From Anniella stebbinsi (taxonomy: Eukaryota; Chordata; Lepidosauria; Squamata; Anniellidae), in the NCBI GenBank assembly GCA_029215795.1, contig JARDYH010000001.1:357702154-357766153 (forward strand): 64,000 nt of DNA, in the 5' to 3' direction. The notes beneath the pieces were generated by a model. It worked only from the letters and a program-made list of their open reading frames with translations, ran no database searches and was not told the origin of the DNA. The stretch's first letter is position 1; each line of letters opens with the position of its first letter. Below, piece by piece: positions 9,735 through 22,075 of the stretch. The position numbers and the translations under genes are program-made.

Positions 9735-11485
9735 AGTGGGCATAGAATTTAAGTCTTTGGTTCCCATTCCTACAGATGATATGCATACAAAGACTGCGTA
9801 TACACACAGTTCTTTTGAGCTGTGACATAAAATACACACCCATGCCCATCCCACAGACTACTACAGTTATTTTCTGCATCAATGAATCTAAAATGGTATG
9901 TACAGATAAAGTCTCCATAAAATATAAAGGCAAAGCTTATAAAGGAACAAATGAAGCTACAGATCTGCTAAGGCATTCAGAGATACACGTTGAGATGGAT
10001 TTAATGGTTTATTTAAGCAATAGTTTGAGACACTTACATTACTGCCTTCAACACAGCATGACAGCAAATCACACTAAATGAAAAATGTTGTTGGTTTTAA
10101 GTCCAAATGCTAGTTACTGCACTCATGGCTGAAGCAGCCTGCAGAATTAGAACTGAGCGCTGGTAACCATGGAGAAGGGTATTTTAAACATAATGCCTTC
10201 ATACAATGTCGTCACAGCTCCAACTTGATTTTTCTGTTATTCTCTAAATATAAATATGCAACATATAAATTCTGGATCTCCTTTGGTACTCTTAGATAAG
10301 TATAGAAAACATCTACTCTTTAGGCTATTACTTAGCAGTAAAGAGGTATTGCAGAATAATCTTTTAAATTACTTCTGTTAAAATTAACCATATGAAGCAC
10401 TCTCCAACTCTAAAGGTGTGTTTACATAAATAGGGATATATGATGATGCTTCAATGGTTGTTCAGGACTGTTACTGTGAATCAGCAATCCTTGTCTAGCA
10501 AGGCAGGAGATTATATATATTTTATATATTTCCAAAACAAAATCAACAGAGAAAAAAGAAGTAATAAAAAGAAGAAAGGAAATAAATAAATCAGAAGAAA
10601 TACATTGAATTTAAATCGAATTATTGTCACGGGGAAGCAGATTTAAACTCTATTCACAATTCTTCTGTATGCCAGGTTATATTTACCTTCTTTTTCAAAA
10701 TCTGAGGACTGGCTTTGAAAAATACTGCTGTGTATGTCCCTGATCAGTATATAGAATAAAATCTTAAAGCAGATTTTCAGCTGTTCAGCCTTGCTCACTA
10801 TCTCACTCCTATCCTAAGTCACTTGAATTCCACCCACATCTTCATCCAGCATTCAGTGCTTTGGACCTAAGATAATGGCACAGTTCACACATAGTGACAA
10901 TCCTTTTTTTGTTTTTTTTGTTTAAAAAAAACCACGCTGCTGCTTGCCTTTCTCAATGGACTGCTGCCATGGCTTATGGACCCAAGAAGCACCTCAAGTG
11001 TGTTGATCCAGTTTTTCGTGTCACAATAAATCAAAGGTTCTCAAATTGTGTCTGTGAACCATGGATGGTCTACAAGCTTCATTCAGATGCCCCAATTTGC
11101 AGAACAGTTGAGAATATATGTATTGGACTATTTTTTTTGACAACAATCTTTTTGTGCTCTGCTCTGATTGAGCTGTCTGGCAATGCTAGCTTCTGAGCCT
11201 TGAAGCAGTTAAGTTTAGCTTTATCTTGGCTTCCTGCATCCCAGTGTTGTCAGAATGCTTCCCTGTTTAATTATATGAATAGGTGTCCTACATCTAGCCA
11301 GAGATTCACACCTTAATAATTACATCTTTCATTAGCCAGACTGATCCGAGATACCATTTTCCAGCTTGTGCACCTACTTTTGCCCTCTGACTAACCACCT
11401 TAATTCTTACTCCAATTTTTTTTTTAATCTTGCAATTTGTTATTTTTCTAACAGGTCTGTGAACATATTTTTAAACTGTGCTTGT
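9735..11485. other. Intronic stretch, nothing firmly recognised
   Basis: Several frames of about 100 codons occur but none shows splice signals, domain motifs or homology. A TA-rich tract lies near 10,513-10,530. Confidence 0.4.
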
Positions 11486-11488
11486 AAA

Positions 11489-11651
11489 TAGGGTTGCAAA
11501 CCTTCCAGACTGCCACTGTAGCCACACCTTTCACAACAGCTTGACATAAAGATTGTGTTTAACCCTGTGCTATGAAAAGCCTCACCTGCCCATGTCTGCA
11601 CATCAAGCTGTTAAAAGCACAGGAGAAGACCAAGCTCAGCTGGCAAACCTA
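11489..11651. mobile_element. Short hAT-like palindromic element
   Basis: The ends are TAGGGTTGCAAACC and GGCAAACCTA, near-perfect inverted termini. The flanks CTTGTAAA and ACTGCAAA resemble a degraded 8-bp duplication. The inner arms include CATCAAGCTGTTAAAAGCACA and its degraded complement. A half-copy of the same family is visible near 52,270-52,375 (CTTCTAAAGGCAGCTAGAT, GTGAAGCTTTTCATAGCAGG). Confidence 0.55.
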
Positions 11652-11659
11652 ACTGCAAA

Positions 11660-14230
11660 AACTGGTAGCCTACATCCAAGCACTGGAAGTTGCCAACATG
11701 TCTTCCATTTCCTCCCTATTTAGGATGCCAATACTACTCAACTTTTCCATTAATGTAACACAAGTAAATAAAAGAGATGGGGACACAATGAGGCTGCCTC
11801 TTATTTTATTGGCATCTGTGTTTCTGTCAGAACTTTGAAGCAAACTGTAGACCTAGACAATCTGATTATTTTACTTTTAACAGTGTACATGGTACCTTTA
11901 CAAATTACAGATCTGTATTGGGAGTGTCAGTATTGGGAGTGTCAGAAGACCAAACCCAACTACATTTTATCTTACTCTTCTGACAATATTAATGTAGGAG
12001 ACATGCCCCATCGTTTAATTGGATTATTCTCAAAGTAGTTTTATAACAGGTTGTAAACGAAACCAACTTACTTTGTCCCCCCCACTTTTCCCGTTAGAAA
12101 TACTTTAGTAATGCTTTCATTATATTTAGAATAATAGAAAAATGAATGATTAATTTCATAGAACTGGCCAACAGCACATCAGCATTTCTAGACATTTTGT
12201 TTGGGCTATATTGTTTATCCATCAAAATAACCCGTGATAAATCAACTTATTTCTTATAATCAGTCAGCTACTCCTGTTGCAATGAGTTATGACATCAAGA
12301 ATGGATTCTCACACCATGTACTGCTCACCCATTTTTTTCCTGAAAGAGTGAGAATGTATTAAAATTCCACTGTACATTGTTAAAATATGCCTCTTGCATG
12401 CATGAGCAAGAGCCTGTTTTCTTCCCTTACCCTCACAACTATTTCTCCCTGCAAGTGTCCCTCCAAACACACACAGGGAACACAAGGTCAGGAAAGAGGA
12501 GTGAAACCAGGTCTTATTTAGTTCTACCTGTAGTTTAACATTGGTACTGAAAATCACTTAACGGTTAATGCTTAACTCTAGTAGAGGATGAGGACTGGGC
12601 GATAAAAATAACTAGGAAGAGGGACTACATGATCCTGTGGCCTGCTCCTGATCTCTTCACCAGGCTTAAAATATTTGCAGTGTTACTTCTGCATTGACCA
12701 TCCCTGCTCCTGTTTAAAATTTCGTGGACTCACACAAACTCTGCCTTCCAAATGAACTTATATGTTTTATTCAAACAAAGCCTTTCCACTGAGCTCTCTC
12801 AGACTGTAGCCTCTCTCTCTCCTCAGGCCAGAAACAGTGGAAGTTGCTGTTAAGTACTTTCTTGCTCCTCGGGTGAATCCAGTAGTTCTTTCATATTGTT
12901 AAACCACCACTCTTTCCATGGCTACTGTTCTCTAACTTGCTTCATGTGTTTGCTGCCTTCAAAACACTTCACCTTCCTCCTTGCCCTCTGCCACTACAAA
13001 TGGCACCAAAAAAGTTGAATTATTTGAAAGCTCAACATAGAAGCATTACAATCTGTCTTATACCTTGAGAGGCTAATCCAATTATGTCTGTAAAACTCCC
13101 CCTGAATTCCAATTAAGATTGTTATAAACTGCAGACTTGGGGAGCAACTACATCTCTCCCAGTCTTTTCCCCCCTTCCCCATTTTGTTTAACATCCTGTC
13201 TGATGAAAGAGTTCTGGAAAGAAGCTTACTATTTTGCGCCATTTTAGTCGCTCTTAAGAAAGATACTGCCCTACTGAGTGAATTTAAGTTTAGCGAATGT
13301 TTGCATAATTACAAGCACATAATCTAGCAATCACAGTATTGGCCAATTGGTAAGGTAGTCCAAATGCCTGAACCAGTTTATACATTGGTGACGCCACCAT
13401 GAGACTAATAAGCAAGATGAAAGGGAAGTCAATAAATATAGGGAAGATCTGACTTTAATTAATTACAATAAATAGATACAAAAATTAAAAGATATCTAAC
13501 AATATGGGCACAATTTTAAAAATCCACTGGATGGAAAGGATATTGATAATCAAGACAAACATTTGCCACATATTCTTTTATGTTTCTAAGTAGCCAAGTA
13601 AGCAATATACCAATTACAAAATGGCAAAAATGAACGTTAGATTTTCTATCAGTGGAGGAACAAAAACCAGGAGCTATGGTTAACCACTTTGGCAGTATCT
13701 ACTGCTGATGGTTTAGCATTTCTTTGTATGAAATTGTATTATACTATAGCTATGCTGCACCACTGGGTTGAATAGTGTAGCAATATTAGAACAAAAAAAT
13801 TGTCAACACATGTTTAAAACATTATTTCATATTGCAGTGAACCATAATTAAAATAAACCCATGAATTAAGGAATTTATTCTCAGTTTGACAAAAAACTTT
13901 AGATCAAGTTAAGTCAGGGATATCACCTCTCACATTTATAGTACAATGAAGAATTAGAAAAGAAAGATTTGTTTTGAAATATGAGACCATGGGAGGATTT
14001 CAGAGTAACAGAATTTAGAAAATTATTTAAAAATAGGATAATAAAAACATATAAATGAGGTAAATACAGTTTCCCTTTCTTCAGTATCTCCAAGTTAAGC
14101 ATATTGTTAACCAGCTGCTGCTTAAACATGGAGCTTTGAGAGATTGTTTAGTCTTTGGGGTATTGATATCCTCAACTCACTTGAGGGGAATACTGAGTCA
14201 TATACAAAATTACTACCAGAGTTCAATAAT
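11660..14230. other. Intronic stretch, a small tandem repeat only
   Basis: A 14-bp unit (TATTGGGAGTGTCAG type) is repeated twice near 11,916-11,945. Nothing else could be supported as exon, RNA or element. Confidence 0.4.
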
Positions 14231-14234
14231 TAAG

Positions 14235-14640
14235 AAACAAGTATCAGAATAAATGGGAAATGGATATTTGGAGGTTTAAAATGGATTTGGAAATATTTCT
14301 CACAATCAACATTGCGAATTTCAAAGTAAGTTTTTACAATTTAGTATGTACCGGTAGGCAAAATTTGATCCTAACAATATGAAACAGAATGCACAGGAGT
14401 AAGCGGTCACTGTTAGTGATGTGGATCTGTCAGATATACATCATATATTTTGCCAATGTATTGAAATTAAAAGTTATTGGATCCTGAATTTAGAAGAAAT
14501 TAAAAACATAAATTGGATGTGAACTACTACCACTGGATTTGTTAATGGTCTTGTTTCGTTATGTCAAGAGAGTAATCCTCATAGAAAATATAAAAATGGC
14601 TGTGCATTTGCTATTTGCAGCCCAAATGGATATTACTTAT
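14235..14640 (+). mobile_element. Possible decayed L1-type LINE ORF2 fragment
   Basis: One frame near 14,420-14,510 reads like HHIFCQCIEIKSYW. This recalls the H-[IM]-[FW]-x2-C-x2-[IV]-x3-[WY] segment near the C-terminus of L1-type ORF2 proteins. Surrounding frames are broken by stops and the expected upstream cysteines are not visible. The segment ends at a poly-G tract (14,644-14,657) where a CR1 fragment follows. The call is weak. Confidence 0.3.
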
Positions 14641-14669
14641 GGTTGGGGGGGGGGGGGGAACTAAAATTC

Positions 14670-15128
14670 CCCTTAAGGATGAGAAGATTTATTGAATTTG
14701 GGATATGGCCTATATGTATATCCCTTTCTCATAATTATACAACCCAGGGTCATCCCATAAAGCTGGTTGATGGAGATACGGGACAGATCAAAGGAAGGCC
14801 TTCTTTACACAGCACAGTTAAAACTATGGAATTCACTGCCACAAGATGTAGTGACGGCCATCAATTTGGATGACTTAAAAAGGGCTTGGATAAATTCCTG
14901 GAGACAGCTATCAATGGCTACTAGTCCTGATGGCCATGTGCTACCTCCAGTATCAGAGGCAGTAAGTCTATATACATCAGTTGCTAAGGAACATGGGTGG
15001 GAGGATGCTGTTGCACCCGTGTCCTGCTTGTGGGTTCCTGATCAATAGCTGGTTGGCCACTGATTGAACATAGTGCTGGGCTAGATGGACCCTTGGTCTG
15101 ATCCAGCATGGCTCTTATGTTTTTATGA
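14670..15128 (+). mobile_element. CR1 LINE 3' end
   Basis: The coding remnant includes QGHPIKLV and, in another frame, ATNLDGFKR-like codons (INLDDLKRAWINSW), which is the C-terminus of CR1 ORF2. The UTR ends CCCTTGGTCTGATCCAGCAT then GGCTCTTATGTTTTTATG, the characteristic CR1 3' end. It is 5'-truncated and frameshifted. Confidence 0.85.
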
Positions 15129-15129
15129 T

Positions 15130-16980
15130 CAAGTTAACAAATATGATGTTGAGAGTTAGAGAAGCAAGTCAGCAAGCAAGGTTTATAGGAAAGTGGAGTG
15201 TTTTGTTTCATTTTGGAACAATGGAGTTTGGGATGTTACAAACCTTATCCCATTGGGTACCATTTAAATTGTTTGGGGTCAACATAATACAAAATAAGCT
15301 GTAGGGAAAACTTAGAAATAAGATGTGAGTTATCTGTTTACTTACTTTGGGCAGTATCAAATGCCTTCACAGCATGAGTGAAAACTAACGCTAGCACAAC
15401 ATCATTAGCGCTTACTAGGTAAAAGGAGAAAGTGGCAACTTGCCACTGAATCTCATCAGCACTAGTGTCTTGATAACTTTGGATGTGCCCTTTATTTATT
15501 TCTCTTACTGTAATGTTATAAATGTAAATACTGGTTTAATATTTTATATTAAGACACTGTTGCTGAATGTACAAATATAGAAATTTAAATTGTAAAAACT
15601 TTTTACAATTGGGAAAACACAAGAGAGGGATGGAGGCAAGCTCTGTGAATGTGGGTGTTCAGCATAGCATTGCAGCAGGTCCCATTTGTTATAGTCTAAC
15701 ACGACAAAAGCGGAAATGCTGGTGTGTGACGAACCCAAAGATATACATAGACATATAAAAACCAGTTCTCCAAACTAATGAGATGCCTGTCATTATACTA
15801 GGTGAGGTTCATGCAGTAAAAGGGCCTCCTGACCAGTGCAGACTCTTGTGGGAACAGTGCCAAAAGTACTGGTTTCTCCCCTAGTCACACTCCATAATAT
15901 TTTCCAGGTAAATAGGATTTTCTATAATAGGAACAAACCCATTTGCTTAAATGGAGCAAATAATGGAAGGATTCAAAGTTTTACAGGGATGCAGGCTAAT
16001 CCTGCCGCTGCCCCTGGAACTCCAGTGTCTCTACCCAGAGGCAGGTTTTCCTCACGCAGCAGTGTCCCAAATTACAGGCCGATGATTTTCTCCCGTAGAA
16101 TACGGAGCACTGCCCCACCCTTTGTCTACATATCTTGACTCTAGGTTCCATTCTTGGCATGATATGACAGTGGGAACTGATGTCTATGTTTTCACTAATG
16201 CAGATTGCATATAAATACAAATCAATAAAACACAAGAACCTACAACAGGGGTAAGCAACCTGTTTGGACCTGCAGACACATCTGACTTATTTTTGGGAGC
16301 CCACAGACACATTTGACATTTTCACTTTTCTTGTATCCCCCACTTCCTCTCTGGCCACTCTCCATTCTCTCCACACATCTTCCTCACCGCCCTCCCACCA
16401 ACTGTCAGCCCTTGCCCAGGATTTCCCCCTTCTGCTGTCTACCTCTGTGCTCACCTCAGCAGCAGCAAAGCCCTAACGAGGAAGCAAGAAGCCAGAGACT
16501 GGGAGAAGGGGCAGCAGAAGTCTCCCAATCTGGGTTAGGAAGATGGAAGCAGCAGAAGTATGTGGTGGGGAATCCTGGGGCAAGAGTGGGGACAGTGTGT
16601 GAGGTGGGCAAGTGAGAAAGATGACAGACACAATTGGAATCTTGGTGGGTGCCCATGCACCTATGGGCTCCACGTTGCCAATAATCGACTTACACAATAT
16701 GGTTCTGATAAGAATTACAAGTATTTCTTCAAAATATGTTCCCACAAAATTAAGTCCTTGGATCTCAGGGTTTTATCTCTATGCTGTTTGTTTGTGTTCT
16801 GAAAGCTCTATGATTTGTTGACTACAACACACATTTTTTACCATTAGTGCCTTCAGAATGAAATTATCTAAAACTTTCTTCCAACTTAGCACTTGAATAA
16901 CTGGCTTCCCTTGTAGCCCTAGATAATAAACCTGGAAAAAACAGAGGGAATGGGATACAGAGAAGTCACGTTCTGTTTTG
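15130..16980. other. Intronic stretch with a half palindromic repeat
   Basis: A repeat start AGGGGTAAGCAACCTG occurs near 16,247-16,262. The overlapping frames between 15.8 and 16.8 kb are open by base composition, with no homology signal. No exon is supported. Confidence 0.4.
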
Positions 16981-16984
16981 TATG

Positions 16985-17347
16985 TAGGCGGAATACGTGG
17001 CGGCAGCCAGTGCATGTCAGGAAGCAATTTGGCTCATGCAATTACTCACTCACATGAGGCTGGAAATCACTCAAGTCACGGTGCTACATGAGGACAATCA
17101 AGGGTGCATAAAACTGGCATTGAGTGAGAAGCTGAGACAAAGCATATTGACATGAAGCATCACCTGATAAGAGACTTGGTGGAGCAAGACTTGATTGAAC
17201 TGAGATATTGTCCGACTGAAGAAATGGTGGCATATATGCTGACCAAGCCCTTACCGGGGGAACTGCTCCAACGGCACCTGATGGGCATAGGAATGATACA
17301 ATGACCTACTTGGACTAGTGCAGTGACCTATGGCCCTCGAGGAGGGG
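16985..17347 (+). pseudogene. Ty1/copia retrotransposon pol remnant (RNase H end)
   Basis: The frame from about 16,985 reads AEYVAAASACQEAIWLMQLL, then HEDNQGCIKLA. After a one-base deletion near 17,139 it continues TKHIDMKHHLIRDLV, then LRYCPTEEMVAYMLTKPLP and a stop at about 17,301. Known copia-type RNase H domains carry [ST]xxAEY, a DNQ[GA] motif, KHIDxxxHxxR and the LTKPL tail, all in this order. A purine-rich tract (17,338-17,347) precedes the LTR. The gag, protease, integrase and RT parts are missing. The product cannot be functional. Confidence 0.85.
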
Positions 17348-17647
17348 TGTTAGCAGAATTCAGGCTACAGGTCACTGAACCTGGAACTAAAGAGTTAACG
17401 TGTACCTGAACAAGGTGGGAGGGAATTACTGGGATGTTTGCTCTGCCCTTTCCTGTTTCCTCCCTCTGCCTTCCTTCTTGCTCTTCCCTGCCTCATGAAC
17501 TGCTGAGTGCATGGATGACCTGAGTCATCCTATCCCAGGATGGAAAGTTACCTGTTGTTCCTAAAGTAAAGTCTCTTTTAAATCACCACTGGAATGTTTC
17601 TTTCGTCGACATGCGTGGCTACTCACAGGGAGCTGGTTCGGACAACA
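17348..17647 (+). mobile_element. Copia-type 3' LTR
   Basis: The LTR starts TGTTAGCAGAATTC directly after a purine-rich tract and ends GGTTCGGACAACA, so it has TG...CA ends with TGTT/AACA inverted repeats. The length is 300 bp, a usual size for copia LTRs. The 5' LTR is absent from the window, so no target duplication can be tested. A possible transcription end region lies around CCTAAAGTAAAGTCTC (17,559-17,575). Confidence 0.8.
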
Positions 17648-17649
17648 AT

Positions 17650-20600
17650 ATTCTGAACAACTGAAAATCATACACACACAAACAGAGCGGTAGCTGAACA
17701 TCAACAGATGTATCTCCTAACTGGTGCAGGAAAGGAGGAGAGGAATCAGTTCAGCCCTAACACTCTCCCATACGGCCTAGCCCAGTAGGTGGGAAAGAAT
17801 CGGGGACAGGACTGGACAATTCCTTTGGCCTTCCTTCCCCTGGAGCTCTAATCCACATCTCAGCTCCTAATAACATTTTCATTGCATGAAAATGTGTTAC
17901 AGCTTTGTTCTTCCCCCAGGATCCTTCCCATCCCTCATCCCACCCCATGCAAATCCTCCAGTCTAAAAGCCTGTAAGAAACTGAGTGGCAAGGGACCAGA
18001 AAGTACTGAGGGGGGGGAGGGCAGAATCAAGCTAGAGAAAGCTATGACAGGTAGGACAGCTGGGAGTAAGGTAACTTTTAATAAAAATGAAACCCGACCA
18101 CAGCCTAAAATAAGGCTGTGGGTTCTTTGTGCAGGTGTAGGAGAGTAGAGATGCTCTGAATGGAATCTTCCTTCAAAATGCTTTGTTTTCTTCAAAATTC
18201 TATGTGATACTAGTTGTAGCACAGTTGGGGGAGAAACTTGTGCATATGTGCATTAGCACTAGGAAGCATGATACTTGAGGATAGTGACCTTTTTATTGCA
18301 GAAAGTAAGTGCAAGCACTTAATGAAGCATTGCCACAGCACCTTCAATGGGATTAAATCGTTTTATGTGGTTTGTGGACTGCTGCCATAGGCTCAAAACT
18401 ATTGTGGTCAAATCAAAGTAACTATAGTTATACTCAGTTCCTCATTCACAAAACAAGGCCATTGAACAACTGGACACATCTCTGTACATATGCCATTCAT
18501 GCTGAACCCTAGAACTGAAGCACCGTGGTGCTGAAGGTCAGGACTGAGATTTATTATAACAGTTTCAAGTTGTCTATGCACAGTTTTCTGCATTATGACA
18601 GAATAAAGTCGAGGATATTGCTTTACCACAAGTAGCTCATAGTCTGCAAGGAAAAAATATTTATTTTTTTACTTGGATTAAACAAAATATAACTGCAAAT
18701 GCAGATTCAAAATTAATTGTATCAACTTTACTGATCATTGCTACTAAATATTTTTAAGGTTTTGAAGTAACAATAAAAATCACCATTATAACTGTGGTCT
18801 CATATGACCGCAAAAAAGAGTAATATTTAATATAGGAATGAAATGAACTCAAATATAGAAATCAATGTTATAAAACAAGGAGAAAAATATAAACAAAACC
18901 ACAATTGTATGAGTTGTGCCTAAAAAACACATACAATCCATACAGCACTCAGAAGGTGTAAGCAGTGGTTGTACACTATGCCTGTAAAACCGACTGTGCC
19001 TGTTTTACAGCTACCTTCTAACAATAGATACATTCATCTTTCATTTATAAGCTAGGGTTATATAAGCTTGACAGCAAAAATCTTATATGGGCATATTTTC
19101 AATAGAACTACATCCAATTCACACATCTTCATGGGATGCAATCCCAAGAACATTTACATTGGAATAGGGCCAATGAAGTTATCGAAGATACTCTAGAGGA
19201 GGCGCTTAATGGACTGCAGCTACAGTCAGTAAGATTACATGCATGTAAACGTTTTCCACTTCAGAGGTCTAGATCATAAGCAGACTCTGTCAATCAATTA
19301 ATTCTAATGACTCAATTTTTGCCAGTTTAATACACAGCCATTGTACACAAGATGATTTTTTTCTGTGCTGGAAAGTAAAAGAATAGTCTTACTGTTTATA
19401 TGGAAAGGAGCCTTTTCTACAGCTCACATTTTAAACCATACATTGTTATCTTAAACACAACACAAATCTCATTTATACTGCTTCCTGCATTCTTCTGACC
19501 ATGAACAATAAAAACAATAAATTCTAGTTCATGGCACTCACATCCAATCATTCTCTTGTTTCCATTTGGTTAAGTATTACAGGGAATATCACTTGCCTTA
19601 TTTTTAGGACAAATTCTTTTGGAATTTAAAATAATAATAGGTATATTTCTTCCTAAAGTCCTTTCTTTCACATATTGGGAAGCAATCCAGAAAAACAACC
19701 TTTTGAACCGAATACCTTAAGAAGTAGTTATAAATAAGCTATATTTATTTTTTAAAATAAAAATATCCCACCAATGCAATAAAAGACTGTATTCTTTCAT
19801 GTTGAGAGGAACAACAGAGCCGCAAGCATACATGCATCTCCAGGTGGGGGTGAGATTATACATTGAAATTAATAAATAAACACAAAGGCATGGAGACAAG
19901 GAACCCTGCAGCCTGGTCTTATGCCTGTTTTACTCGATATAAATATGGCCATATCCAATGAGGCTTACTTCTGAGTAATTATACACAGGATTGAAGAGTA
20001 AGTGTGCAAGTCCCACTGCATTCAGTGGAACATTTTCACACATGAGCATGCACAGGATTGCAATTTCCGTGCGTCTCACTCTGGCCTGTCGTCATGCATT
20101 GCTGGGTGTCTCTTTTATGCATATTCCTCTAGAGAGACAGACTCACACATGACTATACCTGATGAAAGGCCAGACACCATACACACCTCCACAGTTTCCT
20201 TGTTATTGTGGGGTAATCAGACAGCGTAAACAAACAAATCGACACGTTTCAAAAAGCACAGCATTCCATTAATCATAATCACATTAACCTTTCAACAACA
20301 AGAGAAAAGCATAAGCCCAACCAGCCTCTGTTAGCAATAAATACGGATCATGGTTTTATTTTATTTTTACAGTAGGGGAGGTTTAAATCCTCCTGCCAAG
20401 CTGACCAATCATTTCAGGAAGGGGGCGACCGACAACGGGAGAGAGATTATCTAATTGCCATGAACAAATTTTAAAAATGGGGGGTGGGGGGGAGAGAGAT
20501 GTAAGTTTTCCCTGTCTCTAGCAGAAGCGACAATTCAATCCTGTCAGCTACAGGAAAAGCCCCAGCAGCCTAGCCCTGTCACATCCAGCTGGGCATGGCA
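17650..20600. other. PPP1R13B intron 1, 5' part, few features
   Basis: Short reptile palindromic repeats lie at about 19,090-19,170 and 19,950-20,065 (motifs CAATCC..AGAACATTTACATTGG and TGAGGCTTACTTCTGAGTAA). Otherwise no exon, RNA or element could be supported. Confidence 0.45.
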
Positions 20601-20639
20601 TGGCTAAGAGGGGGAAAGGCGGCGGAACAAGAGATTTGA

Positions 20640-21560
20640 CAGGATCCTTTCCCAGTGTGTGTATTTATGCCTGTTTTTTATTTTTTGAGGGGAGGGGGGG
20701 TAAAAGGATGTGCGATCTCCTCCCTCCCTCCTTCCTATAACCTATTCTATTAGGATCAGGATCTTCCCAAGAGGAATTGGGGGCTTGGGGGGAGAAGACA
20801 TGAGGTACCTGATCGCTGCTGCGGCGGCTGTCTTTGAGCGCCCTTTATACACAGGACCGGGAAGGATTATCCCCACCTTTCCCACCACACACACACACAC
20901 ACACACACCCTACATTTTCTCTTTCCCTCCCCAGCCCGAGATCTATCAGCGCTGCTCACCGGCATCATCTCTGGCGCTGCCGCCCGTCAAACCAGGCCGC
21001 CCGCTCTGAGGGAAACGAAGGGAAGCAGGAGCGGGGCACGCGCTCGCACACACGGCGACCGCGGACGAGGCCTGGCTGCGCTGCCGCTTCTTCGTGGCTC
21101 TCGGGACCGGAGAGAAGGTGACTCGGGCGGGTGCCCGGCTCCGAGGTCCCTCTTCCCCGCCCCCCTCGCCCGGCAGCGGCCTCCGTTCTTTCCTCGTCGC
21201 CACCCGGGCGCCGGTGGTGGCGGTGCCGACGACAGGCAAGCCGAGTCAAGCCACGGCCTCGTCTTCTCCTTCCTCCTCCTCAGCTTCCTCCTCCTCCTCC
21301 TCTTTTCTCCTCAGAGTTTTTCCACAGCTCCGGTCCGCTCGGCCCTGCCAGGGGTTAACGACGGCGCCTCCCTATTGGCCGAGGCGGGAGTGAAAAGGGG
21401 GAGGGGCACTCCGACTGAGCTTGGAATGAGGAGGGGAAAAAAGGGGGAGGGAGGAAGGAATGTGAGGCGGACGGGCGCCCGCCCGCCTGGTCTTTGCACC
21501 CCACGTGACACATGCCTGCACAGAACACTGAGCAGGATCCTACCCCCCACGGCCGCTTTT
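20640..21560 (-). promoter_or_regulatory. PPP1R13B: CpG island promoter of PPP1R13B
   Basis: GC and CpG content rise sharply between about 20.6 and 21.56 kb against AT-rich flanks. The island holds GC boxes (GGCGGG), an inverted CCAAT box (ATTGG at 21,374-21,378, so CCAAT on the minus strand) and a CCACGTGACA E-box near 21,500. No TATA box was seen. An AC microsatellite (20,888-20,908) and CTC repeats (21,272-21,303) lie within it. Its position upstream of the minus-strand exon at 20,968 makes it the likely promoter and 5'UTR. The 5'UTR boundary is not defined by sequence alone. Confidence 0.7.
20960..20968 (-). CDS. PPP1R13B: PPP1R13B (ASPP1) first coding exon, codons M-M-P
   Basis: On the minus strand the island contains GAGATGATGCCG followed at once by GTGAGC, a good splice donor starting at 20,959. 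ASPP-family proteins begin Met-Met-Pro-Met, with the next exon encoding an LTVxLSNNEQ ubiquitin-like segment; the initial exon is known to carry only these few codons. ASPP1 binds p53 through its C-terminal ankyrin and SH3 domains and promotes apoptotic gene selection. None of those domains lies in this window, and I could not find exon 2 in the 20.9 kb to the left, so intron 1 is at least that long. The ATGATGCCG start alone would also fit the paralogue TP53BP2. The neighbouring ATP5MJ, TDRD9 and RD3L genes decide for PPP1R13B. Confidence 0.75.
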
Positions 21561-21774
21561 AGCGGGCGGGTGCTTTGTGCGTTTATTAGGACTGAACCAT
21601 TTCATTTCTTGTCGGGAAGGGAGATTAGGGTTGTTTTGCATGCATAGGGAGGAGGGAGGCAACACCCCTCCCGCTTTTTGTCGTGTTTTATTCTCCCACC
21701 CTATTCCGTGGCGCATAAACGCAAATCCTCACCTACGCGCACCCCCTCCCCCGTCCGTGTTGAAACATGCGTTT

Positions 21775-21885
21775 ATTTGTTTATATTTTGTGCGTGCGTT
21801 TTTAACCCGCCTTTCAAGGCGCACAGGGCGGTTTACAGCATTACAAAAACATGAACATAAGAGATTGCGATTAAAACACATGCAT
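21775..21885 (-). mobile_element. L2-like LINE 3' UTR fragment
   Basis: Reversed, it contains CCGCCCTGTGCGCCTTGAAA and GGCGGGTTAAAAACGC, a version of the GTAAACCGCC...GGCGGTATA LINE tail seen at 5.6 and 35.2 kb. It sits just upstream of the PPP1R13B island. Confidence 0.5.
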
Positions 21886-22075
21886 GCCTACTCAGATGAT
21901 TTTTCATGGGATTGCAGCCGCAAAGGCTGGGGAATGGTGAGAGTTGTAGGATTTCCCCCCCATCTAATCCTGTATAGGATTACCCTTTAGGGAGCCATGG
22001 TGGCTAAGGAATGCTGGGAATTGTAGGACTTTTTTCCTATCTAAACAGGCATAGGATTGCGCCCTTGATGATTTT
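21885..22075. repeat. Palindromic repeat (CATAGGATTGCGCC type)
   Basis: Two half-copies read GGGGAATG..GAGAGTTGTAGGA and GGAATGCTGGGAATTGTAGG, the second ending CATAGGATTGCGCCCTT. This non-coding family recurs at 22,690-22,815, 28,030-28,137, 43,665-43,727, 50,785-50,880, 52,115-52,180 and 62,500-62,765. Confidence 0.55.

Noticed and set aside
10894..11196. 100-codon frame with hydrophobic stretches
   Set aside because: It starts in a poly-T/poly-A patch, has no homologue I recognise and lacks splice or promoter context.
20710..21990. Many overlapping frames around the 21 kb CpG island, up to 137 codons
   Set aside because: They arise from GC-rich composition on both strands. Only the ATGATGCCG/GTGAGC start has gene support.
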